A DNA stretch of 14,962 bases from Promethearchaeota archaeon (GTDB taxonomy: Archaea > Asgardarchaeota > Lokiarchaeia > Sigynarchaeales > SOKP01). Under the pieces are notes generated by a model. It ran no database searches. It had not been told where the DNA came from and was given only the letters and a program-made list of their open reading frames with translations. The stretch lies in the NCBI GenBank assembly GCA_014730295.1, contig WJIN01000491.1:1-14962 (forward strand). Reading direction: 5' to 3'. Position numbers and translations under genes: made by a program. Shown piece after piece: positions 7,333 to 14,467 of this stretch (positions are counted from its first letter, which is position 1; every line of letters begins with the position of its first letter).

Positions 7333-8571
7333 TCACTCATAGCGCAGTGCCTCTATCGGCTCGAGCCTTGCCGCCTTTCGAGCCGGCCACATGCTCGCGA
7401 GCATGGTTATGACCAAAGCGATCGCCAGGGAGATTACCGTATCGTCAGGCTTGATGAAAGGGTGCACCGCTCTGCCGTCGGGAAGAAAGTCGAAGAGCGG
7501 CGGAACACCGATTTTGTATTGCAGGAACACCGTGCCGAAGGATACCACCGTCGCGACCAACGACGCGGCGGCGCACAGCAGGAATGACTCGAAGAAGAAA
7601 AGCTGTATGATCCCCTTGCGGCTTATTCCGATAGCGCGCAGAACACCGATTTCCTGCGTACGTTCATAAACGGCCATCCAAAACGTGTTCAGGATAGTGA
7701 ATGCGATTGCCAGGAATATCAACGTCGTCCAGAATCTCATAGCGTGCTGCATTGTCTCCGCAATGTCCAGCAGCGACCGCCCCAAGTATTCCCAGCGGTG
7801 AGTTTCGAGAGGAAGCGTTGAGGCCGAGGACAACCCCGAAATGCGGTCCATTACTACCGGGATCCGCGCTTCGTCGTTGAGCAGCAGTGCGACCTCAGTA
7901 ACTTTGTCACGTGCATACATCAACGCTTCCGCGTCCTCGAATGTCATGAACATGTCCACCATGTATCGAAACTCCCACTGGGTTCCCGGCGAAAAGATGC
8001 CAACAATGCGGTAATCGGCGGCATTCAGAAAACCGTCGGGGGTTTGTGCCGCAAGCATGAGAACATCGCCGACTGACAAGCCGAGAACTCGTGCGATACG
8101 TTCGCTGATAACAACTTCGGAGCCGTTCTCGCTCAACGCGCGGCCTTCGAGAATGCGCTGGGTTGTGAAGAAATGCTTTTCGGTGCTTGGTGAGACCCCC
8201 ATCACTATACCGTATGTGGTTTCCTCTCCGTTCCCCGCCATGCCGGAGAAGATGAACCGGTAAGCAGCTTCCTTCAGCGAAGCGTTGACGAGCGAATCGG
8301 CGAGGATCTCTTCCACATTCGCTCTATCGAGGATGAATGACGATGAAGTGGTGCGGTCTTCGATCGCCTTAAGGTATCCTTCGCGGTGAATCTGGATATG
8401 CCCGGTCCCCGTGCTGACCACGACATCGACCATCGCTTTCTTAATCCCCGCGACGTAGCTCAGGGCGTTGATCATAAAAAAAACGCCGAGCGCGATTGCC
8501 AGTGACGTGAGAGTCGAGCGCATGGGGCTGCGGGTGATGTTTTTCGATGCTAATGTAACAATGCGCTTCAT
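7333..8571 (-). CDS. FtsX-like ABC permease (LolC/E or MacB-type)
   Basis: This 412-residue inner-membrane protein has the standard four-span layout: one helix near 21-43, a large periplasmic domain at about 45-280, and three helices near 281-302, 325-351 and 377-395. The cytoplasmic coupling segment YERTQEIGVLRAIGISRKGI (302-321) and the closing WPARKAARLEPIEALRYE are hallmarks of the FtsX permease family. Its ATG overlaps the stop of the ATPase gene by four bases (ATGA), so the two are translationally coupled and form one transporter. The partner LolA-like and outer-membrane genes directly upstream favour extraction of a lipid or lipoprotein-like substrate from the inner membrane, over macrolide efflux. 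There is only one permease gene, so a homodimer is expected. Confidence 0.92.
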   Translation of the reverse strand: MKRIVTLASKNITRSPMRSTLTSLAIALGVFFMINALSYVAGIKKAMVDVVVSTGTGHIQIHREGYLKAIEDRTTSSSFILDRANVEEILADSLVNASLKEAAYRFIFSGMAGNGEETTYGIVMGVSPSTEKHFFTTQRILEGRALSENGSEVVISERIARVLGLSVGDVLMLAAQTPDGFLNAADYRIVGIFSPGTQWEFRYMVDMFMTFEDAEALMYARDKVTEVALLLNDEARIPVVMDRISGLSSASTLPLETHRWEYLGRSLLDIAETMQHAMRFWTTLIFLAIAFTILNTFWMAVYERTQEIGVLRAIGISRKGIIQLFFFESFLLCAAASLVATVVSFGTVFLQYKIGVPPLFDFLPDGRAVHPFIKPDDTVISLAIALVITMLASMWPARKAARLEPIEALRYE

Positions 8572-9320
8572 GCCTCGACCATCCCTTCTAACATACCGTC
8601 CCGAATGCGGACGATTTCGTCGGAGTAGTCCATGACAAGTGAATCATGGGTGGAGAAAACGAAGCTGCAGCCTTCTTCTTCATTGAGTCGGCGCATGAGC
8701 TTGATTATGTCGGTACTCGTGGTCGTATCGAGATTCGCGGTTGGTTCGTCAGCAAGCACGACGACGGGAGAGGTCGCCAGCGCTCTGCCGATGGCGACCC
8801 GTTGTTGCTGGCCTCCGGAAAGCTGATTGGGCCTGTGGTCGCGAACCGAATCGAGCCCTATGGCTTCGATGAGGTGACTCACGCGCCTGTTGACCGCGGT
8901 CCAGTCGACGCCTCTGCGTTCGAGAAACGGTACCTTCATGTTCTCCTCAACGTTCAGTACCGGTATGAGATGGTACCGTTGGAAAATGAAGCCGATGGAT
9001 CTGTTTCTAATTCCGTTTCGCTGCTGATCCCCGAGCCCCGTCGTCTCTGCGTCCATGAAACGCACCGTCCCGCTTGTTGGAAGGTCGAGCATGCCTAGGA
9101 TATGAAGCAGGGTTGACTTCCCGCTACCGGACGGCCCTACAATCGATATAAACGTGCCTTGAGGCACCTTGAGATCAACGCCGCGTAGCGCATGTACGAC
9201 ATACTCGCCGGACTTATAGCATTTCGTTACGCCTTCGAGCGAGTAGAGGGGCGGCTCGCGGCCCGCTTCGCCCGTACCGACCGAGCCCATTTTGAGCTCA
9301 GCTACTTCGACAGTGTTCAT
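8568..9320 (-). CDS. LolD/MacB-type ABC transporter ATP-binding protein
   Basis: This 250-residue cytoplasmic ATPase powers the FtsX-like permease encoded by the overlapping next gene. It has Walker A GPSGSGKS (62-69), a Q-loop Gln at 114, the signature LSGGQQQR (167-174), Walker B VVVLADE (186-192) and the switch His at 225. NRSIGFIFQRYHLIP is typical of the LolD/MacB group. I chose the ATG at 9320 because GAGAGG lies five bases upstream. A longer frame beginning with TTG at 9380 lacks a good ribosome-binding site. The N-terminus still carries about 25 residues of weakly conserved sequence before the ABC domain, slightly longer than LolD. Confidence 0.95.
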   Translation of the reverse strand: MNTVEVAELKMGSVGTGEAGREPPLYSLEGVTKCYKSGEYVVHALRGVDLKVPQGTFISIVGPSGSGKSTLLHILGMLDLPTSGTVRFMDAETTGLGDQQRNGIRNRSIGFIFQRYHLIPVLNVEENMKVPFLERRGVDWTAVNRRVSHLIEAIGLDSVRDHRPNQLSGGQQQRVAIGRALATSPVVVLADEPTANLDTTTSTDIIKLMRRLNEEEGCSFVFSTHDSLVMDYSDEIVRIRDGMLEGMVEA

Positions 9321-9354
9321 TCGCGCCTCTCTTTGCTCACGTGTTACGATTGAC

Positions 9355-9429
9355 TCAACTGGTATGAATTCCGCTTCCAAGCGAGTGCCGGTCGATACTC
9401 GCGGCTTTGGTATCGCCGGGTTCTTCCAT
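9355..9429 (-). CDS. possible 24-residue leader ORF before the ATPase gene
   Basis: An ATG at 9429 follows GAGAGGG with six bases of spacing, an unusually good ribosome-binding site. It opens a frame of 24 codons (MEEPGDTKAASIDRH at the start) ending in TGA at 9357-9355, 34 bases before the ATPase start and in a different frame. It has no recognisable family. It may be a translated leader peptide or the remains of an older ATPase N-terminus lost to a frameshift; it could also arise by chance. Low support as a true gene. Confidence 0.3.
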   Translation of the reverse strand: MEEPGDTKAASIDRHSLGSGIHTS

Positions 9430-9480
9430 TCGAGTCCCTCTCGTCAGGCGCGGCGGCATCGTATCCAAGCGTTCCGGTGA

Positions 9481-10770
9481 TTAGAAGTAGTACCGCAAGC
9501 GCAGCATTCCCGACCACTTGTTCGGCAAATATCCCAGCAGGGCATCTTCGGAGTCATAGGTGTTATGGGTCAGAGAGCCCTCAAGCTTAATGGAGCTCCT
9601 TTGGTAGATTATCGAAACCGTCGATTGCACGGATGGGTCATCGAGGATGGCGATACCCAGGTACTGCAACGAAAATCGCGAGAAGATCTCGCTCTGGGTC
9701 ACGAGCAGATACGCGTAGTTTCGGCGCATGAAGAAGTCCCATGATCCGGCGATGATATCCGTGTAGGCGCTCTCCCGATCATCGGTTGACACGGTCGTCA
9801 ATTGATGAAACGCACTCCACTCGTCCGATGAGTATCCCGAGGTAACATAGTACTCGAATGCACAGAACAAATTGTGTCGCGTGAGAAACGAACATCCGGC
9901 AATACCGCTATAGAGCGTTCCATCCTTGCTGCTAAGCGTACCGTCGCTCCTCAGAATCTCCCGCGTTCCCCGGGGATCGATGCTTGCCTCCAGCCGGCAG
10001 TCGACGGGACCGATGTTGCCTCTTATTCCGAGGCCAAACCGTTCGTCGTCTCCCCTGAGCACATGGAGGGCGCCAAAGAGATCGATAGGGAGCTCTGAAG
10101 GGCACCATTCCAGTTTGAGCGCACCGCTGCTGCTGGACGGTTGCAGGTCGGGTTGGAGCACGAGGTTACAGATGAGCTGGGGGAACGGTGAGACGGTGAT
10201 TTCCCCCAGGAGCACCCCTTCCCTCACCGCATCGAGATTGTGCGGGTCGCGTTCGCGATCGAAATGGTTGGCCGGGTTCCGGAACATGCCGTACCCCCAT
10301 CCAAGAGAATACTTGCCGATGGTGAGCTGAACCCATGCCGCCGGTCGGAATGCGATGAGCAGCTCGTTGAGGACAAGATGCATGTCCTCTATATCGAATG
10401 TGTCCCTCTCGGGGACGAACGTCGCGAGCGCCGCGCAACGCAACGAAGAGCGGGAACCGCTTCTTCGTGCGATTCCTTCGAGGCTCAGAACGGGCTCCAG
10501 CCGGTAGGTATACGCGTCTCCGAGGCCATATAGAAATGCGCAGGCGTTCGACCTGCCTATATTCAGCTCCGCCAACGCATTTCCGCTTAGTTGCCATGAC
10601 GATTTGTCGGATATCACCGGGGAGGATTGTCCCGCTTCCTCCTCCTGGACAAGTAGAGCCATGAGGTTGTCATCCGCATCGGCCAGAGAGTCCGCCTGCT
10701 CGTGCGCGGCGCCGGCCACAAAGATACAAAGTATGGCAGGAAGGCATCTGTGGAATAGGAATGATAGCAC
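9481..10770 (-). CDS. outer-membrane beta-barrel protein (porin-like)
   Basis: This 429-residue protein has a signal peptide (hydrophobic stretch about 9-21, probable cleavage in VAGAAHEQA). After an acidic linker (24-55), the rest is alternating-hydrophobic beta-strand sequence ending in LRLRYYF; a terminal Phe is the usual outer-membrane assembly signal. The block VQLTIGKYSLGWGYGMFRNPANHF (about 147-170, quoted here in part as a landmark) resembles DUF1302-type barrels. The start is GTG at 10770 with a weak GAG-type ribosome-binding site. An in-frame TGA lies 30 bases upstream, which excludes a longer protein. It lies between the LolA-like gene and the ABC transporter genes and is probably the outer-membrane receiver or pore of that pathway. 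The assignment rests on architecture. Confidence 0.75.
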   Translation of the reverse strand: MLSFLFHRCLPAILCIFVAGAAHEQADSLADADDNLMALLVQEEEAGQSSPVISDKSSWQLSGNALAELNIGRSNACAFLYGLGDAYTYRLEPVLSLEGIARRSGSRSSLRCAALATFVPERDTFDIEDMHLVLNELLIAFRPAAWVQLTIGKYSLGWGYGMFRNPANHFDRERDPHNLDAVREGVLLGEITVSPFPQLICNLVLQPDLQPSSSSGALKLEWCPSELPIDLFGALHVLRGDDERFGLGIRGNIGPVDCRLEASIDPRGTREILRSDGTLSSKDGTLYSGIAGCSFLTRHNLFCAFEYYVTSGYSSDEWSAFHQLTTVSTDDRESAYTDIIAGSWDFFMRRNYAYLLVTQSEIFSRFSLQYLGIAILDDPSVQSTVSIIYQRSSIKLEGSLTHNTYDSEDALLGYLPNKWSGMLRLRYYF

Positions 10771-10864
10771 GTCAAACTCGCTTTTCTGGACGCGGTGTCA
10801 CATCGCCGGCTCCGCTCAAACCATGTACATCGCTTACGTAGCTATTCGTCGCGGAATGTCACCA

Positions 10865-11611
10865 CTATCGCATCATGGTTTTCACATACTCAATTGTAAA
10901 CATGCGTTCCTCGAAAGACACTCCTCGTTTCACCCCAACGACCTTCACGATTGTAACCTCGTTCGATATCCTGCTTTCCATCTTCCAGATCGTCGGCACC
11001 ACTTTGCCGTCCATGCTTTTCCCCTCAGAGAGAGTCAACGTCTTCAGGTGCTTGCCGCTCAAGGAGTAGTAGTCCTTTGCGATGGGCGTGTTCTCCGGGG
11101 AAATCGTATAGTGTATTGACGAATAATGCCCTTTCCCTGATTCGGACCTCTCGAGAATGAACGTCTTGCAGGCACGCCCCTGGACGACCGTGTCGCGATA
11201 GCTCTCACAGTCGTAGTCGACAAGCAAATTCGCGGAAATGTCACCGATGCTGAACCCGCTGCCCATCAGCCCCGATTGAAGCGTGACTCGCATCGGGCGG
11301 CTAGTGTTCGGAAAGAACATGTACCCGGCCTTATCCTGTACCAGAACGATTCTACCACGTTCGACGTCGGGTTTGAGAAACTTGATAACAGCGTCCTCTC
11401 CCTTACGGTACACTATCAACCGGTATACCTTCTCCCGTCCCGCTTCATCTCGCACGGCAAGGATGTTCTCGTACTCCAGGTCGCCGCTCCCAATGAGAGC
11501 ATCCTCCGCCTGCAGGATTACTTCGCCATACTCTCCACCGGCAGCGACGGAGAAGAGAATGCACACAGTAATGATCAACAACATCAATTTCTTGCATGCC
11601 GGAGCTTTCAT
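10865..11611 (-). CDS. LolA-like periplasmic lipid/lipoprotein carrier (PF17131-type)
   Basis: This 248-residue protein has an N-terminal signal (KKLMLLIITVCILFSVAAG, cleavage near 25) and no clear lipobox. The mature part has the pattern of the 'outer membrane lipoprotein-sorting protein' family: VYRKGEDAVIKFLKPDVERG (about 68-86), then a D-KAGYMFFPNTSRPMRV block (93-109), SGLMGSGFSIGDIS (113-126) and later YYSLSGKHLKTL (181-192). Such half-barrel carriers shield acyl chains in the periplasm. I chose ATG 11611 because AAAGGTGA precedes it at good spacing. A GTG three codons earlier overlaps that site. With the barrel gene and ABC transporter genes downstream, it completes an inner-to-outer membrane route. 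The cargo is unknown. Confidence 0.85.
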   Translation of the reverse strand: MKAPACKKLMLLIITVCILFSVAAGGEYGEVILQAEDALIGSGDLEYENILAVRDEAGREKVYRLIVYRKGEDAVIKFLKPDVERGRIVLVQDKAGYMFFPNTSRPMRVTLQSGLMGSGFSIGDISANLLVDYDCESYRDTVVQGRACKTFILERSESGKGHYSSIHYTISPENTPIAKDYYSLSGKHLKTLTLSEGKSMDGKVVPTIWKMESRISNEVTIVKVVGVKRGVSFEERMFTIEYVKTMMR

Positions 11612-11636
11612 TTCAGTCACCTTTCTCGATCCCCCT

Positions 11637-11666
11637 CCACGTGGGAGAGATGTTGTGGCACGTGCC
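11637..11666. promoter_or_regulatory. paired CACGTG palindromes upstream of the LolA-like gene
   Basis: CCACGTGG (11637-11644) and GGCACGTGCC (11657-11666) lie in the 58-base gap before the LolA-like gene. Their centres are 21 bases apart, two helical turns, as expected for two dimer-binding sites on one face of DNA. CACGTG also occurs singly at several other places in the window, so chance is possible. No regulator is identified. Confidence 0.3.
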
Positions 11667-11669
11667 GTC

Positions 11670-11972
11670 TCAATCGCCCGACTCGGCGACTTCTCTGATT
11701 ATGTCAAGAGACTTCCGGCAGTTCGTCTGGCCAACGATCGGAAGGGGCATCAACGCCGCGCAGCTCAGTTGGGCGTCGGAGGCGCCGTTGTCCATGGCGC
11801 GTTTTGCGTGAAAACGAACCACGTTTTCGTTTCCAATCGCAGCGCCGATCGCCACAAGCAGTATTTCTCGGGTTTGCACGTCGAAGCATTTGCCAATCTC
11901 CGCGTCGATGGAGTGGATTACCTCGTAGTACTTCTCCATGACAAACGGGTATTTCTCCTGCAGGGAATTCAT
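11670..11972 (-). CDS. carboxymuconolactone decarboxylase/AhpD-like protein lacking the CxxC pair
   Basis: This 100-residue all-helical protein has the CMD fold core: REILLVAIGAAIGNENVVRFHAKRAMDNGAS, with His55 and the conserved A-x3-GA element. In AhpD-type peroxidase members the motif is CxxCxxxH. Here positions 48 and 51 are Asn and Val, so disulphide redox chemistry is not possible at that site. Non-redox members act as decarboxylases or structural hexamers, so a decarboxylating or ring-shaping role in the pathway is conceivable but unproven. AGGAG eight bases upstream fixes the ATG. It starts ten bases after the TPR gene stop and so is in the same operon. Confidence 0.82.
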   Translation of the reverse strand: MNSLQEKYPFVMEKYYEVIHSIDAEIGKCFDVQTREILLVAIGAAIGNENVVRFHAKRAMDNGASDAQLSCAALMPLPIVGQTNCRKSLDIIREVAESGD

Positions 11973-11982
11973 TATCTCACTC

Positions 11983-12855
11983 CTATTTGATGAGACACGC
12001 TTTCAGTTGCTCCCACTCAAGTGAGCAGGATTTGTCCGCGGCCACCATTTCATCGAGCTCGTCGAAATCACGATGGATAGTGGTGTCGATATTTCCGCAC
12101 TGCCGAATGCACGCGTTGCGTTTTGCCACCTCCGTTCTTCCATACATGAGGTAGAAGCCGAAGTACCGGAGAAGGGCGATTACCACTTCCATTTTCGGTG
12201 GTATGGAAAGTCCGACCATGGCGGCCACATGTCGTTGAAATGAACGCTCGGAACGCCAATACAGGCAGTATTCGAGGAAATTCACGTGTGCGTACATGTT
12301 GTCCGGATAGCGGGAAAGCGTCTCGCGGTGGAGAGCCAGCGATTCGCGATGACGGCTTCGACGCAACAGGAAACAGGCCAATCGCTTCACGGCCCACGTG
12401 TAGGCCGGCGATCTGTCCAATACCGCCCGATATGCACGTTCGGCTTCGTCAAAACGCTCAGCCTTCTCCAGGCAATATGCGAAATGTGACTGTGTCCAGA
12501 GGCTGTCATGTTCACGAGTCGACAATGCATGACGGTATTGCGCGCAGGCGTCGTCAAGGCGGCCGTTCTTCTCGAGTATGTAGGCGTAATAGCCGGCAAC
12601 GCCGTCCATGTTCCAGGCATCGGGGATTGTGTCAAAACAGGAAAGGGACTCCGCGAACCGTCCGCTCTTGCCGAGAGCAACTGCGCACGCTTTTCGCATG
12701 CGCTCGTCAGGTTGGTCAACCTCCTCAAGGAGGTCGAGCAGTGGTCTGTAGCGTCCTTCGCGCAGGTACTGCTCGGCCTGCGCTGCCGGACCGGGCTCCA
12801 CATGGGACGTTTGGCTCGCCCGGGCATTCGGTGATTGCACCTTAAGCGCTGGCAT
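11983..12855 (-). CDS. cytoplasmic TPR-repeat protein
   Basis: This 290-residue protein has no signal peptide. Helical repeats of about 34 residues are visible at roughly 52-78, 85-114, 119-150 and 153-186, with typical TPR positions (GRLDDACAQYRHAL, ERFDEAERAYRAVLDRSP, RHRESLALHRETLSRYPDN). The C-terminal 100 residues are less regular and include four or five Cys. The start overlaps the end of the aromatase gene by 14 bases and has a strong GAGGAG ribosome-binding site, so the two are co-translated. It probably holds pathway enzymes together or binds a partner; no catalytic motif is seen. Confidence 0.8.
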   Translation of the reverse strand: MPALKVQSPNARASQTSHVEPGPAAQAEQYLREGRYRPLLDLLEEVDQPDERMRKACAVALGKSGRFAESLSCFDTIPDAWNMDGVAGYYAYILEKNGRLDDACAQYRHALSTREHDSLWTQSHFAYCLEKAERFDEAERAYRAVLDRSPAYTWAVKRLACFLLRRSRHRESLALHRETLSRYPDNMYAHVNFLEYCLYWRSERSFQRHVAAMVGLSIPPKMEVVIALLRYFGFYLMYGRTEVAKRNACIRQCGNIDTTIHRDFDELDEMVAADKSCSLEWEQLKACLIK

Positions 12856-13285
12856 GCTGATACTCCTCTTCGATGATCCTCTTCATGGTCTGCATGTTCA
12901 CCTGTGAGTGGCTGTTCATGTAGTCACGTGCTTTCTCATCGGAAATTTCCGACTCAGGGTCCATCGCGAAATCCTGTATCCAGACCATTTCTATGCCGGC
13001 ATCGGTCTTGTGATACTCCCAGTCTATGTACATGTGCCGAAATGGCTTCATGGGAGAGACACGCTCGGCATGGCAGCGGCCGTTCTCTTTGTCGAGGTCA
13101 CGCCAGGACACCCAGCTGTTCCCGTTGGTGTGTGAGAGCCGGAAGTGAATCCGATTGCCTTCACGTTCGATGATCTCGGCGTCGGTGTACTCGTCGAAGA
13201 GCTCGGGCCATCGCTCGATATCATTCGAGATGTCGAAAACCGAATCATAGTCAGCGTTAATCACGATGGTGTTGCGAATCTCCAT
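12842..13285 (-). CDS. SRPBCC aromatase/cyclase (TcmN/WhiE-VI-like)
   Basis: This 147-residue START-like (SRPBCC) protein has the pattern of polyketide aromatase/cyclases. INADYDSVFDISNDIERWPEL (about 9-29) is followed by DEYTDAEIIEREGNRIHFRL (31-50), SWVSWRDL (57-64), the WEYH element (89-92) and the strongly conserved VWIQDFAMDP (101-110). SQVNMQTMKRIIEEE in the last helix fits too. In type II polyketide pathways such proteins cyclise and aromatise a poly-beta-keto chain on its carrier. I chose the ATG at 13285, after AAAGGGG, rather than the longer frame from 13450, which overlaps the cyclase gene. The cyclase stop lies four bases before this ATG, so the two are coupled. No ketosynthase or ACP is in the window. 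Confidence 0.9.
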   Translation of the reverse strand: MEIRNTIVINADYDSVFDISNDIERWPELFDEYTDAEIIEREGNRIHFRLSHTNGNSWVSWRDLDKENGRCHAERVSPMKPFRHMYIDWEYHKTDAGIEMVWIQDFAMDPESEISDEKARDYMNSHSQVNMQTMKRIIEEEYQHASA

Positions 13286-13289
13286 GTCG

Positions 13290-14150
13290 CTACCCCTTTG
13301 GTTGTTCGACCAGGGCGACGGCCCGTATCCATGAGGCGCCGACACCCTTGATCTTGATTGGGAACCCACAGAAAACGAAATTGCATGGGTCCGGAATACT
13401 GTCAAGATTGGCAAGTCGCTCGATGTGATAATATTCGCGCTTCCTGCCAAGGAAGTGAGACGGCCAGAGTATCGAGTGGTTCCGCTCCGAGAAGAATCCC
13501 TCGATCATTCGGCCGTAAGGAAGATCGAAACCAAGTGCGTCGATGCCGATAAGGGTCACGCCCTGGTCCAGAATCCATTCGGTCGCTTCGACCGACATGC
13601 CCGGAAAACGATAGAAGTACTCCCTGGTCCCCCAAAGCTTGGCGGCATCGGTGCGAATGAGAACAATAGTTCCCTTTTCGATCACGCACCCGATACGCCG
13701 TGCGGCGTTGATGCAGTCTTCCTTGGCAATGGCGTGGCCCGGCTCAACGTGCGAGCAGTCGAGCACCACTCCCTTACCGAAGAAGTGGTCCAAGGCTAGC
13801 TCGTCAATTCGCGGCGAGGGCCGCCCCTCACATTGCGTGCCGTAGTGGAAAGGCGCATCAACGTGCGTTCCCACATGAACCGAAGAGAACACCTTCTCAT
13901 CTGAGAGAAACTCGCCATCCGGGAAATCGGACTCTCTGAAGCGTCGTTTGCCGGTTAGGTACTCGGCGGCGAGGCGTGCCTTGCGCAAAGGTCCCGTCTT
14001 CCGGTGAAATGTCGCCGACCGGTTGAGAAAACCGATGCCGCTTCTATGCCCCAAACGCTCGACCCTCACTGGAAACGGTTCGAGCTTCTCATGCTCATCG
14101 ATAGGAAGAGAAAGGTCGATGATCCTGGCTTTGTCGAGCTCAGAGAGCAT
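13290..14150 (-). CDS. PF04199 cyclase-family protein (metal-dependent, kynurenine-formamidase-like fold)
   Basis: This 286-residue protein carries the family metal site HVGTHVDAPFH (92-102) and other conserved elements: RTD (166-168), GIDALGFD (202-209), SERNHSILWPSH (221-232) and PIKIKGVGASWIRAVAL near the end. Characterised relatives include metal-dependent kynurenine formamidases, and related proteins act as late ring cyclases in aromatic polyketide pathways. Coupling to an aromatase gene four bases downstream favours the second role, but an amide hydrolase cannot be excluded. A GAGGA site lies nine bases before the ATG. It follows the TIGR04076 gene by 30 bases. Residues 40-90 form a longer than usual insertion before the metal motif. 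Confidence 0.9.
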   Translation of the reverse strand: MLSELDKARIIDLSLPIDEHEKLEPFPVRVERLGHRSGIGFLNRSATFHRKTGPLRKARLAAEYLTGKRRFRESDFPDGEFLSDEKVFSSVHVGTHVDAPFHYGTQCEGRPSPRIDELALDHFFGKGVVLDCSHVEPGHAIAKEDCINAARRIGCVIEKGTIVLIRTDAAKLWGTREYFYRFPGMSVEATEWILDQGVTLIGIDALGFDLPYGRMIEGFFSERNHSILWPSHFLGRKREYYHIERLANLDSIPDPCNFVFCGFPIKIKGVGASWIRAVALVEQPKG

Positions 14151-14180
14151 TGGGTACGGTCCTCGCGGCTGAAATGTGAA

Positions 14181-14453
14181 TCATACTTCGATCCTGCGTA
14201 GCTTGAAAGTGACGTACCCGTGGTCCGGACATGTAACCGTCAGTGTTCCTGATTCTTGCGCAAACGGGAACTCGGCGCCGAATCTCAGCGCGAGCATACC
14301 GGGGAACATCGCATGAAATGACGCGCCGCAAAAGGGTTTCTCCGGGGTGTTGAGACCAGTGAAAACAAACGTATCCCCCGTCTCGTAGTCCATTACACAC
14401 TTCCCTCTGCGCTCGATTACCGTTACTTCGAATCCGATTTTGCTTTCGCTCAT
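14181..14453 (-). CDS. TIGR04076-family small protein
   Basis: This 90-residue protein matches the TIGR04076 pattern: a beta-strand VTVIERRGKC, YETGDTFVF (23-31), a Cys-containing PFCGASFHAMFPGMLALRFGAEF segment (40-62) and a final strand pair ending VTFKLRRIEV with TCPD (74-77). The family is common in anaerobes and has no established function. Three Cys (19, 42, 75) are spaced such that they could bind a metal in the fold. GGAGGG directly precedes the ATG, 14 bases after the CPBP gene, indicating one operon. Confidence 0.78.
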   Translation of the reverse strand: MSESKIGFEVTVIERRGKCVMDYETGDTFVFTGLNTPEKPFCGASFHAMFPGMLALRFGAEFPFAQESGTLTVTCPDHGYVTFKLRRIEV

Positions 14454-14467
14454 ATGCCCTCCGTGAA

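Noticed and set aside
8568..9380. TTG start at 9380 for the ATPase gene
   Set aside because: No adequate ribosome-binding site, and the extra 20 residues are not part of the ABC domain. ATG 9320 has GAGAGG at good spacing.
12842..13450. Longer 202-residue frame for the aromatase gene, starting at 13450
   Set aside because: The first 55 residues overlap the cyclase gene and have no family match. The ATG at 13285 has AAAGGGG upstream and begins exactly where homology begins.
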